This document shows positions 1 to 6,992 of a DNA stretch of 11,772 nucleotides, piece by piece. Every line of letters begins with the position of its first letter. Within the stretch, counting starts at the first letter, position 1. The DNA lies in contig DASWNP010000024.1 of the NCBI GenBank assembly GCA_036399175.1, positions 1-11,772 of the forward strand. The letters run 5' to 3'. This DNA comes from DASWNP01 sp036399175 (lineage in GTDB: Bacteria > Acidobacteriota > Blastocatellia > Pyrinomonadales > Pyrinomonadaceae). Made by a program: the position numbers and the translations under genes. A model generated the notes under the pieces. The model searched no databases, was not told the DNA's origin, and worked only from the letters and a program-made list of their open reading frames with translations.

Positions 1-312
<312 letters not shown>

Positions 313-352
313 AAAAGCCGTCGAAGATTTTTCTTCGACGGCTTTTGCTTTA
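313..352 (+). terminator. Rho-independent terminator of the 16S transcript
   Basis: A perfect 15-bp inverted repeat, 313-327 with 332-346, closes a TTTT loop. The right arm ends in TTTT and is followed by GCTTT. The hairpin is GC-rich in its middle and A/T at its base, which also allows it to work from the opposite strand. It closes the 16S transcription unit before any 23S gene. Confidence 0.9.
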
Positions 353-391
353 TGGGGCGTCTGACTTGAGAGTGTTCGTCGCCCAGAGGTC

Positions 392-420
392 TTCTGTCGC
401 GTCTTAATCTCCTATACAAT
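392..420 (+). promoter_or_regulatory. Possible promoter for the CoA-binding protein gene
   Basis: TACAAT at 415-420 matches the sigma70 -10 consensus in five of six positions. No good -35 is visible at the right spacing, so this is a weak call. If used, transcription would start near 427, downstream of the GTG at 421. That favours the ATG at 460 as the true start of the gene. Confidence 0.3.
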
Positions 421-459
421 GTGGCGCGAGGACGATTCCGACCTGAGAGGGAGAGACGG

Positions 460-903
460 ATGAACTGGCGAGAGAATCTTATCGAGACCGGTCAAGGCAT
501 CGCGGAGCTGCTGGCTCAGACGAAGCGCATCGCGGTGCTCGGCATCAAGACGGAGGCGCAGGCTTTTCAACCGGCTTTCTACGTGCCGCAGTATCTGGCG
601 GCGGCGGGGTTTGAGGTTATCCCTGTGCCGGTTTATTACCCGAACGTGACGCAGATTCTCGGGCAGAAGGTTTATCGAAAGCTGACGGAAATTCCCTTCG
701 AGATAGACCTCGTCGATGTCTTTCGGCGTCCGGAGGATATTGACGGGCACGTCGAAGAGATTCTGGCGAAACATCCGAAGGCAGTCTGGTTTCAGTCGGG
801 GATACGAAACGACGATGCCGCCGAGCAGTTTGCGAAGGCCGGAATCAAGGTGGTGCAGAATCGCTGCCTGATGGTTGACCACCGGACGTTTTCGCGCTCG
901 TGA
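460..903 (+). CDS. CoA-binding domain protein (YccU-like)
   Basis: A 147-residue soluble protein made of a single Rossmann-like CoA-binding domain (CoA_binding / YccU family, COG1832). Visible signatures are the opening strand and turn KRIAVLGIK near residues 23-31, the QSGIRNDDAA segment in the second half, and the VQNRCLMVDHR end. The family binds CoA or a nucleotide, but its physiological role is poorly known, so no substrate is assigned. The frame can be opened upstream at GTG 421. I prefer ATG 460 because a GAGAGGGAGA purine tract precedes it at 445-454 and because a putative -10 overlaps the earlier start. The gene stands alone between the 16S terminator and convergent genes. Confidence 0.85.
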   Translation: MNWRENLIETGQGIAELLAQTKRIAVLGIKTEAQAFQPAFYVPQYLAAAGFEVIPVPVYYPNVTQILGQKVYRKLTEIPFEIDLVDVFRRPEDIDGHVEEILAKHPKAVWFQSGIRNDDAAEQFAKAGIKVVQNRCLMVDHRTFSRS

Positions 904-991
904 CAATCGGCAAGGCTTGTCGGCGTGAAACTCCCTTCAGTTCCCTTCTCTAAAACTTCACCCTCTTTAGCTCAGACCGTTGTTTCAGTTT

Positions 992-1021
992 GAAGAGAGA
1001 CGTTATCGGACGTTTCTCTTC
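992..1021. terminator. Hairpin between convergent genes, possible terminator
   Basis: A 12-bp stem (992-1003 with 1010-1021, one G-T wobble, TATCGG loop) sits between the + strand CoA-binding gene and the - strand J-domain gene that converge here. Its position suits a bidirectional terminator. Neither side is followed by a clear T tract, so the function is uncertain. Confidence 0.4.
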
Positions 1022-1089
1022 ATCCGAGGCTCTCTCAACGAGTGTCGGGTCAGCGACACACATCTGCAAACGGCTGTAGGCTTTCGATG

Positions 1090-1818
1090 TCAGGCGAGAT
1101 GGGCGAGGCGGTGGCGGGCTTTGACTATCTGCCGCTCGATGCGTTGGGCCATCGCGGCGAGCGCGTCGCGCCCCTGTCCGGCTTCTTCATCGGCGGTGAG
1201 CATGAGACGGTAGAGGGTGTCCTGTCGGATGCGCCTGAGTCCGAACTCGATTGTGAGCAGTTCTTCTCTGAGATGCAGGAGGCGCGCGGCGAAATCTTCC
1301 GGGTCGTCCTCGGCAGAGGCGCTGACGCAGTAGGATTGCAGCTCTTCGTCGCCTAAAAGCGTGTGCAGGCTTTCGACATCGCCCTCACGATAGGCGCGGT
1401 TGGCCTCGGCCATAATCGAATGGCGACGCCGCGCCTCGCGCTCGTCCGCCGCGTGGTCTGGATGAAACATCCTTGCGACCGACCAGAAGAGGCCGCGCAG
1501 GGTTTTCTTAAACGGCGCGGACGCTTGCGTCGCCGTCGAAGCTTCGTCAGGTTCCTCCTCTTCTTCGTCCGAAGATTGGTCTTCAAGTCCGAGCAGGCGT
1601 CGCTCGGCCAGCTTTATCTCGCGCTCGACCTCGGCAAGCTCTGCGAGACGACTCCCGACTACCTGCGTATAGCGCAGCCTGAAGCGGCGAAACTCTTCCT
1701 GAAGCGCGGAGAGTTCCCTGCTCCGCTCTTCGAGCGTCGCTTCGAGGCGCTCGACCTCTAAGCGCGGGTCGGCGGGCGCATCCGTGTTGGCCGTTGGATG
1801 AAGACTCAAACTCTGCAT
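1090..1818 (-). CDS. J-domain-like protein with coiled coil
   Basis: A 242-residue cytoplasmic protein. Residues ~18-80 are rich in Glu, Arg and Leu with heptad spacing and should form a coiled coil. An acidic linker follows (Glu run at 85-89). Residues ~103-155 resemble a J domain: a basic helix (FKKTLRGLFWSVARMF), the diagnostic HPD tripeptide at 119-121, and then a helix with EANRAYREGD. Residues ~172-240 are again helical and charged. The HPD suggests it could stimulate an Hsp70 ATPase, but proteins with this N-gDvesL-type end are uncharacterised and no glycine-rich or zinc domain of DnaJ proper is present. The ATG at 1818 is the only good start because an in-frame stop lies eight codons upstream; no clear SD is seen. 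Confidence 0.8.
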   Translation of the reverse strand: MQSLSLHPTANTDAPADPRLEVERLEATLEERSRELSALQEEFRRFRLRYTQVVGSRLAELAEVEREIKLAERRLLGLEDQSSDEEEEEPDEASTATQASAPFKKTLRGLFWSVARMFHPDHAADEREARRRHSIMAEANRAYREGDVESLHTLLGDEELQSYCVSASAEDDPEDFAARLLHLREELLTIEFGLRRIRQDTLYRLMLTADEEAGQGRDALAAMAQRIERQIVKARHRLAHLA

Positions 1819-1862
1819 AGAAATATTCTGAGGTGGAGTTTAGCAGAAGCGATGCCGGAAAG

Positions 1863-1918
1863 TCCCTGAACGCGATGACAGGAAGGAATTTAAGAAGCCT
1901 GTTAATAGCGTTCAGGGA
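1863..1918. repeat. Long imperfect inverted repeat in intergenic DNA
   Basis: The outer arms TCCCTGAACGC (1863-1873) and GCGTTCAGGGA (1908-1918) pair perfectly over 11 bp. Inner arms 1876-1882 and 1898-1904 add 7 bp with one wobble, leaving a 15-nt loop. The element lies in the 232-bp gap upstream of the J-domain gene and downstream of the 77-residue gene, both on the - strand. It could be a terminator for the upstream gene, a leader structure for the downstream one, or a dispersed palindromic repeat. No T tract or target duplication decides this. I see nothing else in 1919-2050. Confidence 0.55.
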
Positions 1919-2050
1919 GCTTTGTGAGAACCGACATGGAAAATCTTTAGAGGAATGCGCGGCGAGGTCTATTTGATTCCATTCAGATAAAAAAGTGCGG
2001 TAAGGATTATCATGCACCTTCCAGGCTCGCCGTGAGTGCGAGGTGAGAAT

Positions 2051-2284
2051 CTATTCTTCAACCAGTCCCTTCTTGATGTTGCGCTGCCATGCTTCGTAGT
2101 TTTTGACACGGCGCTTGGCCTGCTTGCGTGTGAGTTTCATCTGCTCGGCGACGTAGTTGATGCGTTCGGTGCGGTCGTTTTTCTTATTGTAAGGGTCACC
2201 CGGAGCGCGCTGGTAGAAAGCGTAGGCGCGCTTCCATTCGGCTTTGATTTCGGGCGTTGCCTGTTTGCCTCGAACTTCAGGCAT
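2051..2284 (-). CDS. Small basic protein of unknown function
   Basis: A 77-residue, Lys/Arg-rich protein with no signal peptide or membrane segment. The C-terminal half (from about INYVAEQMKLTRKQAKRRVKN) looks like a helix-turn-helix in which a basic recognition helix follows a short turn, so nucleic acid binding is possible. I do not recognise the family. The start is unusually secure: the - strand carries AAGGAGGAAT immediately upstream, one of the best SD matches in the window, at ideal spacing from the ATG. This suggests strong translation of a real small gene. It lies between two other - strand genes with gaps of more than 150 bp on both sides, so it is probably transcribed on its own. 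Confidence 0.75.
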   Translation of the reverse strand: MPEVRGKQATPEIKAEWKRAYAFYQRAPGDPYNKKNDRTERINYVAEQMKLTRKQAKRRVKNYEAWQRNIKKGLVEE

Positions 2285-2438
2285 CTTGTTATTCCTCCTT
2301 TGCGTGCGGTCTAAAATCTTAGAACTAAAGTGGGCTTCTCCCTGTCTCGAAATGAAGAGACGGTCTGCACAATGAGACTACGACGAAAGCAGCCGCCGCA
2401 GATTGCGGACGACATCTTAAACTTTATGCCCGCGCGCC

Positions 2439-2783
2439 TCAATTCGACGACAGGCGTGTAAACCTCAGACGGTAAATATCGGCGTACTGGAAATGCTCTC
2501 CGAAATTGAACGTGTTGACGTTGTAGCTAATCAGCAACTCATCGGGCTACAGAGAGATGCCATCGACGGCGAAGGCGAAAGCGCCGCTGCCACCCGGTTT
2601 CATCCTCAAGCTGTCGAGATAGAGATGGCCGCCGATGACGATGCCGTCGTTCGTCCGGAACCATTGAGCTGCGCTGGCGTTCGGGACGACGCGCGCGGCG
2701 CTGTAGGGTTGTATCTGTGCCGTCGCCCCTGTGGAGAAAAAACAGAAGCACGCCGACGCGCACAGCAAAGTGAATCTCTTCAT
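2439..2783 (-). pseudogene. Small secreted protein gene broken by an in-frame TAG
   Basis: The intact part (2547-2783) encodes 78 residues starting with a convincing Sec signal peptide: a Lys/Arg start, a hydrophobic core rich in Cys, Phe and Leu, and a likely cut after the Ala of GATA. A GAGGT ribosome site lies just upstream of the ATG. After the TAG at 2547-2549 the same frame stays open for 35 more codons to a TGA at 2439, reading as ordinary protein (PDELLISYNVNTFNFGEH and on). The simplest reading is one ~113-residue exported protein with a nonsense mutation, for example CAG or TGG to TAG. A genuine 78-residue product is also possible. I do not recognise the family. Confidence 0.5.
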
Positions 2784-2830
2784 CGAAACCTCTATTGAGC
2801 AGGAGGATGTTTATATCGGTGAGGATGCCG

Positions 2831-2860
2831 TTTGTATGTCAACAACGCGGGTCGTGTCAA
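2831..2860 (-). promoter_or_regulatory. Putative promoter of the small secreted protein gene
   Basis: Read on the - strand, a perfect TTGACA (2855-2860) is followed after 18 bp by TACAAA (2831-2836), four of six matches to the -10. A second TTGACA lies at 2837-2842, about 20 bp from an AT-rich TATA-like stretch near 2810-2818. Either would give a short leader to the ATG at 2783. Confidence 0.45.
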
Positions 2861-2984
2861 CTTTTTTCGTGCTGACAGATGGGAAGCGGGCGGCCACTCA
2901 AAAGAATCTCGCTGCTCCGGAGAAGCTTTGAGTAGACCTCGCCTCCAGAGCAAACGAGCGACGCGGCAGAATGAGCATTTGGGC

Positions 2985-2993
2985 TGGTATAAT
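2985..2993 (+). promoter_or_regulatory. Extended -10 promoter of the BNR-like lipoprotein gene
   Basis: TGGTATAAT is a perfect extended -10 (TG, one base, TATAAT). No strong -35 is present, as is usual for this promoter type. The predicted start of transcription is near 3000, leaving about 23 nt to the GTG at 3023. Confidence 0.7.
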
Positions 2994-3022
2994 GTTCGAG
3001 TAAAAAGGTGAGTCAATTTCAA

Positions 3023-4312
3023 GTGACAATTTTCAAGTACTCGTCTCTGATGCTCTCGCTCTTCCTTGTCGGCAGTTGCCAACAGGGCACGACGAACGCT
3101 CCCCATTCGGAGCAGACGCCGGGCCCGCAACATACGCCGGCGCGGGCGCTGGTCGTGCAGGAAATCAACTCGCCCGCCGGTTCGGATAGCCGCGAGCCCG
3201 AGCTTTTCTCGACAGCCGACGGTCGGGTCATTCTGAGCTGGATTGAAAAAGTCGGCGAGAAGCGTTACGCACTGCGGTTCGCGTTGCGCGACGGGGCTGG
3301 CTGGTCGGAGACGCACACCGTCGCAGAGGGCGACGACTGGTTCGTCAATTGGGCTGACTTCCCTTCTGTTATCCAGTTGTCCGACGGCTCGCTCGCCGCA
3401 CACTGGCTCGTCAAAAGCGGTTCGGGCACCTACGCCTACGACGTGCGCATCTCGCGCTCGAAGGACGGTGGAGAGACCTGGAGCAAGCCCATCATCCCGC
3501 ACACGGACGCCACGCAAACCGAACACGGTTTCGTCTCACTTCTCCCGCTTCAGGACGGACGCATCGGAGCGGTGTGGGTGGACGGACGCGCCACGAAGGA
3601 CTTGAAGGAAGGGCACGACGAAGAGGAAGCGCCGCTTCCCGTCAGCATGCAGTTGCGCTACGCGGCCATCGACGCCGAAGGCAAACTCTCCGATGAAGCC
3701 GTGCTCGACGAGCGTATCTGCGAGTGCTGCCAGACCTCTGCGGCGTTGACCTCGGAAGGACTGATAGCCGCCTACCGCGACCGTTCCGAGCAGGAGGTGC
3801 GCGACATCCATTTCGTGCGGAGACAGCCCGAAGGCTGGAGCAGCCCGCGCCCCGTGCACGCCGACAACTGGAAGATAAAAGGCTGCCCCGTCAACGGGCC
3901 TTCGGTCGCGTCTGATGGAAAGCGCGTGGCGCTCGCGTGGTTCACGAACGAGGGCGACTCGCCGCGCGTGCAGGTGGCCTTCTCAGTCGATGCCGGGGCG
4001 ACGTTCGGAGCGCCCGTGCGGGTTGACGAAGGCGACGCGATAGGCCGTGTCGATATCGTGATGCTGGCCGACGGCTCGGCGCTGGTGAGTTGGATGGCGA
4101 GCGGCGACGAAGTCGGCGCGAATAAGGTGCGCCGGGTCGCAGCAGACGGCACGCTCAGCCCCGTTTCGATTATCGCCCAGACCAATGTCTTGCGTTCGAG
4201 CGGCTTCCCGCGTATGGCGAGGCAGGGCGACACCGTCTATTTCGCATGGACGCAGTTCGGCAAGCCTTCTCAGATTCGCACGGCGGCTGCCGACGTGAGC
4301 GCCTTCAGATGA
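3023..4312 (+). CDS. BNR/sialidase-like lipoprotein with Cys cluster
   Basis: A 429-residue exported protein. Residues 1-18 form a lipoprotein signal with lipobox V16-G-S-C19, so it is probably membrane-anchored in the periplasm or outer membrane. The body looks like a six-bladed beta-propeller of the sialidase/BNR superfamily: an Asp-box SKDGGETW is at 146-153 and a second, SVDAGATF, at 321-328. I see no convincing sialidase Arg triad and would not call it a neuraminidase. A C-E-C-C cluster is at 233-236 with another Cys in KGCPVNGPS at 288; these may form disulfides or a metal site (inference). GTG 3023 is preferred over GTG 3008 because AAAGGTGAG (3004-3012) is well spaced and the promoter leaves almost no leader for 3008. 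It is the first of four same-strand exported proteins, 125 bp before the next. Confidence 0.75.
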   Translation: MTIFKYSSLMLSLFLVGSCQQGTTNAPHSEQTPGPQHTPARALVVQEINSPAGSDSREPELFSTADGRVILSWIEKVGEKRYALRFALRDGAGWSETHTVAEGDDWFVNWADFPSVIQLSDGSLAAHWLVKSGSGTYAYDVRISRSKDGGETWSKPIIPHTDATQTEHGFVSLLPLQDGRIGAVWVDGRATKDLKEGHDEEEAPLPVSMQLRYAAIDAEGKLSDEAVLDERICECCQTSAALTSEGLIAAYRDRSEQEVRDIHFVRRQPEGWSSPRPVHADNWKIKGCPVNGPSVASDGKRVALAWFTNEGDSPRVQVAFSVDAGATFGAPVRVDEGDAIGRVDIVMLADGSALVSWMASGDEVGANKVRRVAADGTLSPVSIIAQTNVLRSSGFPRMARQGDTVYFAWTQFGKPSQIRTAAADVSAFR

Positions 4313-4387
4313 AGGCTGTTAAATGGCGTGCGACGTGTCGCGTGCTCTGAGCATCCAATCGGAGGTCTTGAATACTTCGAGAGTGTG

Positions 4388-4416
4388 CGCCGACGCATGG
4401 ACAGGATGCTTCGGCG
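4388..4416. repeat. Inverted repeat upstream of the Cys/His-rich gene
   Basis: CGCCGACGCAT (4388-4398) pairs with ATGCTTCGGCG (4406-4416), an 11-bp stem with one mismatch around a GGACAGG loop. It lies 75 bp after the lipoprotein gene stop and 21 bp before the next start. It could be a weak terminator or an operator. A TGGACA resembling a -35 box overlaps its loop (4398-4403), but the -10 that would go with it is poor. Confidence 0.4.
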
Positions 4417-4437
4417 TGTGTTAATTAACCGGGCAAA

Positions 4438-4968
4438 GTGAAAACTGTGGCGCGTCGGCTGGTAAATTTTTGTCTCGCGTGGGCTCTCGTCCTGGGCTTC
4501 GGCTGGGGCGGGGTGCTCGCGGCTGCCGTCTGCCCTCACCTGGGCTGCGAGACGGACGCCGCCGCGCCCGGCGGGAATCCTTCTCAAGACGAACATTCGT
4601 CGGGCGAATGTCACAACTCGGACGACGCCGAAGAGCACTCCGCTCAAACGAAAGCGCATCAGGGGCACGCCGCCGAGCTGCCCGTCGAAAAGCAAACCGC
4701 GTTTGAGTCTCTGGATTTGAAGCGTTTCTTCTCCGGCTCAAGCGTCCCCTCCTGTTCTCACTGCATTGGTCGGCCTGACGCGCCGCCGTCGCCGAAATTA
4801 GAGCCGCAGACCAACACCGTCAGGAACGCGGGAAAAGAAGCGCCCCCTCACGCCTCTCTACAAACCTTAGCTGACGCACGCACCTACGTTCGCCAGATTA
4901 CCCCTTCACAGCATGCTCCGCCCGGCCGGTCGGACAGGCATCTGCTCCACAGCGTCTTCCGCATTTAG
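4438..4968 (+). CDS. Cys/His-rich exported protein, putative metal binding
   Basis: A 176-residue protein with a hydrophobic N-terminal segment (~9-30) that is either a signal peptide or a membrane anchor. The rest is polar and contains several possible metal ligands: CPHLGC at 32-37, ECH at 57-59, HQGH at 74-77 and CSHC at 106-109. There is no catalytic domain that I recognise. Cu-binding or Cu-scavenging is inferred from these ligands and from the downstream efflux protein and copper oxidase. A resemblance to small DUF2946-type periplasmic proteins of copper loci is possible but not shown. The GTG start has only a weak SD (GGGCAAA too close), so the exact start is uncertain; the in-frame GTG at 4447 is an alternative. 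Confidence 0.6.
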   Translation: MKTVARRLVNFCLAWALVLGFGWGGVLAAAVCPHLGCETDAAAPGGNPSQDEHSSGECHNSDDAEEHSAQTKAHQGHAAELPVEKQTAFESLDLKRFFSGSSVPSCSHCIGRPDAPPSPKLEPQTNTVRNAGKEAPPHASLQTLADARTYVRQITPSQHAPPGRSDRHLLHSVFRI

Positions 4969-5118
4969 ACCCGCCCACGGGCTACGGCTGAAGTGTGCCT
5001 TAGCCTCTGCCGACTTCGTCTCTCGATAAAACTGCATTTCGGTAGCCATGCCGCTCGCGCGCCGATTTCCGTTGCGCCACAGGCTGGTCTGCTTTTTTTA
5101 CCAAAGGAGAGGAATGCT

Positions 5119-6945
5119 ATGAATCACTCTCGGCGCTTGAGGGCGCTCGTTCGCAAACTATTCGACACACTCGTCGTCGCATCTCTGCTCGTCTCGGCTG
5201 CGCCTCACGCGCTTTCGGCGCAGCACGAGGGACACACGATGCCCGCACCTACGACGAGGCCAAAAGCTAAAGCAGCAAGGAAACAGACACAGAGAAGAAC
5301 ACCGACGCGCCGTAGCAGCCGACAGCGCACTCCGCGACGCAACACAGCCCGACCGGCGAGCACACAACAGACCAACCGTCAGCAATCAGTTGACCCTCAC
5401 GCCGGACACATGCAACGCGCAACACCTGCGCCGACGCCCGCCGCAACACCCGACCCACATGCAGGGCACGGGCAACATTCCGCGCCGACGCCGACGCCTG
5501 CGCCGACGCCCGACCCGCACGTAGGGCACGTCATGCCAACGGGCGCGACGCCTGCGCCGAGCACTCAGCAACAACCGGCGACGACGGTTGACCACAGCAT
5601 GCACACGCCCGCCGCTCCTCAAGCATCTTCGAGAAGGCGAGCGCGTAGAGGTCTCATCCCGGAAAGTCCCATCGTGACGCTCGAAGAGCTGGAGAGGATG
5701 GCCGCCGAGCGAAATCCGACGCTCGCGCAGGCTCTGGCCTCCGTCCGCGCTGCCGAAGGGCGTCGCCGTCAGGCGGGCGCATTCCCGAATCCGGTCGTCG
5801 GCTACTTCGGCGAAGAGCTGGCCTTTCGTGCTCCCGGCGAAAGAAGCGTGCACGGCGTCTTCGTCGAGCAGACGATTCCGCTCGGCGGAAAGCTCGGCAA
5901 AGCCAGGCGCGTCTTCGAGCGTCAGCGCGAGCAGGCCGAGGCCATCGCCGACGCGCAGCGCATGCGCGTCACGAACTCGGTTCGCGCTCTCTACTTCGAG
6001 GCGCTCGGCGCACAGCAGTTAGTCGAGCTGCGCGCAGACCTCGCAGACCTCGCGCGCGAGGCCGTCGAGATTACGAAGGAGCTTTACAACGTCGGGCAGG
6101 CCGACCGCCCCGACCAGTTGGAGATAGAGATTGAGGCCGAGCGCGCCGAGATAGAGATGCTTCGCGCGCAGGGCGATTGGGAGCAGGCGTGGCGCGCGAT
6201 AGGCGCGATGGTGGGAAACCCTGAGCTGCGACCCGCGCGCCTCGCCGGGAGCCTCGACGCGGGCGAAGCCGCGCTCGAACAGGAGCAGTTACTCACGACC
6301 ATCTTGCGCGACAGCCCCGAAGTCAGGGCGGCGCGCGCCGGCGTCGAGCGCGCACGCGCCGAGCTTTCGCGCCAGAAGGCCGAGCGCATCCCAGACCTCT
6401 TCGTGAGCGGCGGCGTCGGCTACAACAACGAGACGCTGGAGCGCGACGGCAGGAAGACGGGAGCCGAGGGACGCATCGAGGTGGGCGTGGGCGTGCCTAT
6501 CTTCAATCGCAACCGGGGCGGCATCGCCGCAGCCGAGGCTGAGCTAGGGATAGCCGAGCGCGAGCTTGAGCGCCTTCAGCTCTCTCTGCGCGCGCGCATG
6601 GCCTCGCGCTTCCGCGAGTATCGCAGCGCGCGGACGATGGTCGAGAAGTATCGCACGCAGGTCATCCCGCGAGCGCGTCAGGCTTACGAGATGTATCTCG
6701 GCAACTTCCGCCAGATGGCCGCCTCCTATCCGCAGGTGCTCATCGCGCAACGGACGCTCTTTCAGGTCGAAGTCGAATACGCGCGTGCGCTCGTCGAGCT
6801 GAGACGCAGCGCTGCCGGCTTGCGCGGCTTCCTGCTCGAAGGCGGCCTCGATGCCGTGGGGCGAGCGGGCGAGGCAGGCGAACGAACCGAAGGATTCAGG
6901 CTGCGGTCGGCGAGCGACGCCTCCGGCGATTCTGACGACCGTTAA
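5119..6945 (+). CDS. TolC/CusC-like outer membrane efflux protein, His-rich N-term
   Basis: A 608-residue outer membrane factor. Residues 1-34 are a signal peptide (cut after ALSA). Residues ~35-180 are a low-complexity Pro/Thr/Ala/His extension with HEGH at 36-39 and three tandem 20-residue repeats beginning DPHAGH, DPHAGH and DPHVGH at 92, 112 and 132. From ~183 to ~595 it follows the outer membrane efflux protein (OEP, PF02321) pattern: TLEELERMAAERNPTL at the start, long Ala/Glu/Arg-rich helices, and VGVGVPIFNRNRGG opening the second repeat. In tripartite efflux systems such proteins form the outer channel. The His repeats suggest Cu or other metal binding in the periplasm (inference). 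ATG 5119 has AAAGGAGAGG at 5103-5112; the longer reading from 4993 lacks a signal peptide and is rejected. It lies 47 bp upstream of the copper oxidase gene, probably in one operon. Confidence 0.88.
   Translation: MNHSRRLRALVRKLFDTLVVASLLVSAAPHALSAQHEGHTMPAPTTRPKAKAARKQTQRRTPTRRSSRQRTPRRNTARPASTQQTNRQQSVDPHAGHMQRATPAPTPAATPDPHAGHGQHSAPTPTPAPTPDPHVGHVMPTGATPAPSTQQQPATTVDHSMHTPAAPQASSRRRARRGLIPESPIVTLEELERMAAERNPTLAQALASVRAAEGRRRQAGAFPNPVVGYFGEELAFRAPGERSVHGVFVEQTIPLGGKLGKARRVFERQREQAEAIADAQRMRVTNSVRALYFEALGAQQLVELRADLADLAREAVEITKELYNVGQADRPDQLEIEIEAERAEIEMLRAQGDWEQAWRAIGAMVGNPELRPARLAGSLDAGEAALEQEQLLTTILRDSPEVRAARAGVERARAELSRQKAERIPDLFVSGGVGYNNETLERDGRKTGAEGRIEVGVGVPIFNRNRGGIAAAEAELGIAERELERLQLSLRARMASRFREYRSARTMVEKYRTQVIPRARQAYEMYLGNFRQMAASYPQVLIAQRTLFQVEVEYARALVELRRSAAGLRGFLLEGGLDAVGRAGEAGERTEGFRLRSASDASGDSDDR
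5392..5571 (+). repeat. Three tandem 60-bp units encoding DPHxGH repeats
   Basis: Three consecutive 60-nt units start at 5392, 5452 and 5512. Each encodes Asp-Pro-His-Ala/Val-Gly-His followed by a Thr/Pro/Ala-rich linker of 14 residues. Phase is exact, so the units stay in frame. The nucleotide sequences have diverged at wobble positions, so the array is not a recent slippage product. Confidence 0.85.
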
Positions 6946-6992
6946 GGCCAGACCGCAGACGAACAGATTTTTTCAAAGACAGGAGTTAAGAA

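Noticed and set aside
412..906. 164-residue open frame on the - strand
   Set aside because: It is the antisense shadow of the CoA-binding gene, with no RBS and no recognisable protein features.
2792..3526. 244-residue open frame on the - strand
   Set aside because: It covers the promoter and first part of the BNR-like lipoprotein gene in antisense and reads as Arg-rich nonsense typical of shadows in GC-rich DNA.
3023..4312. True sialidase (neuraminidase)
   Set aside because: Asp-boxes indicate the propeller fold only; the catalytic Arg triad and Tyr/Glu pair are not evident by eye.
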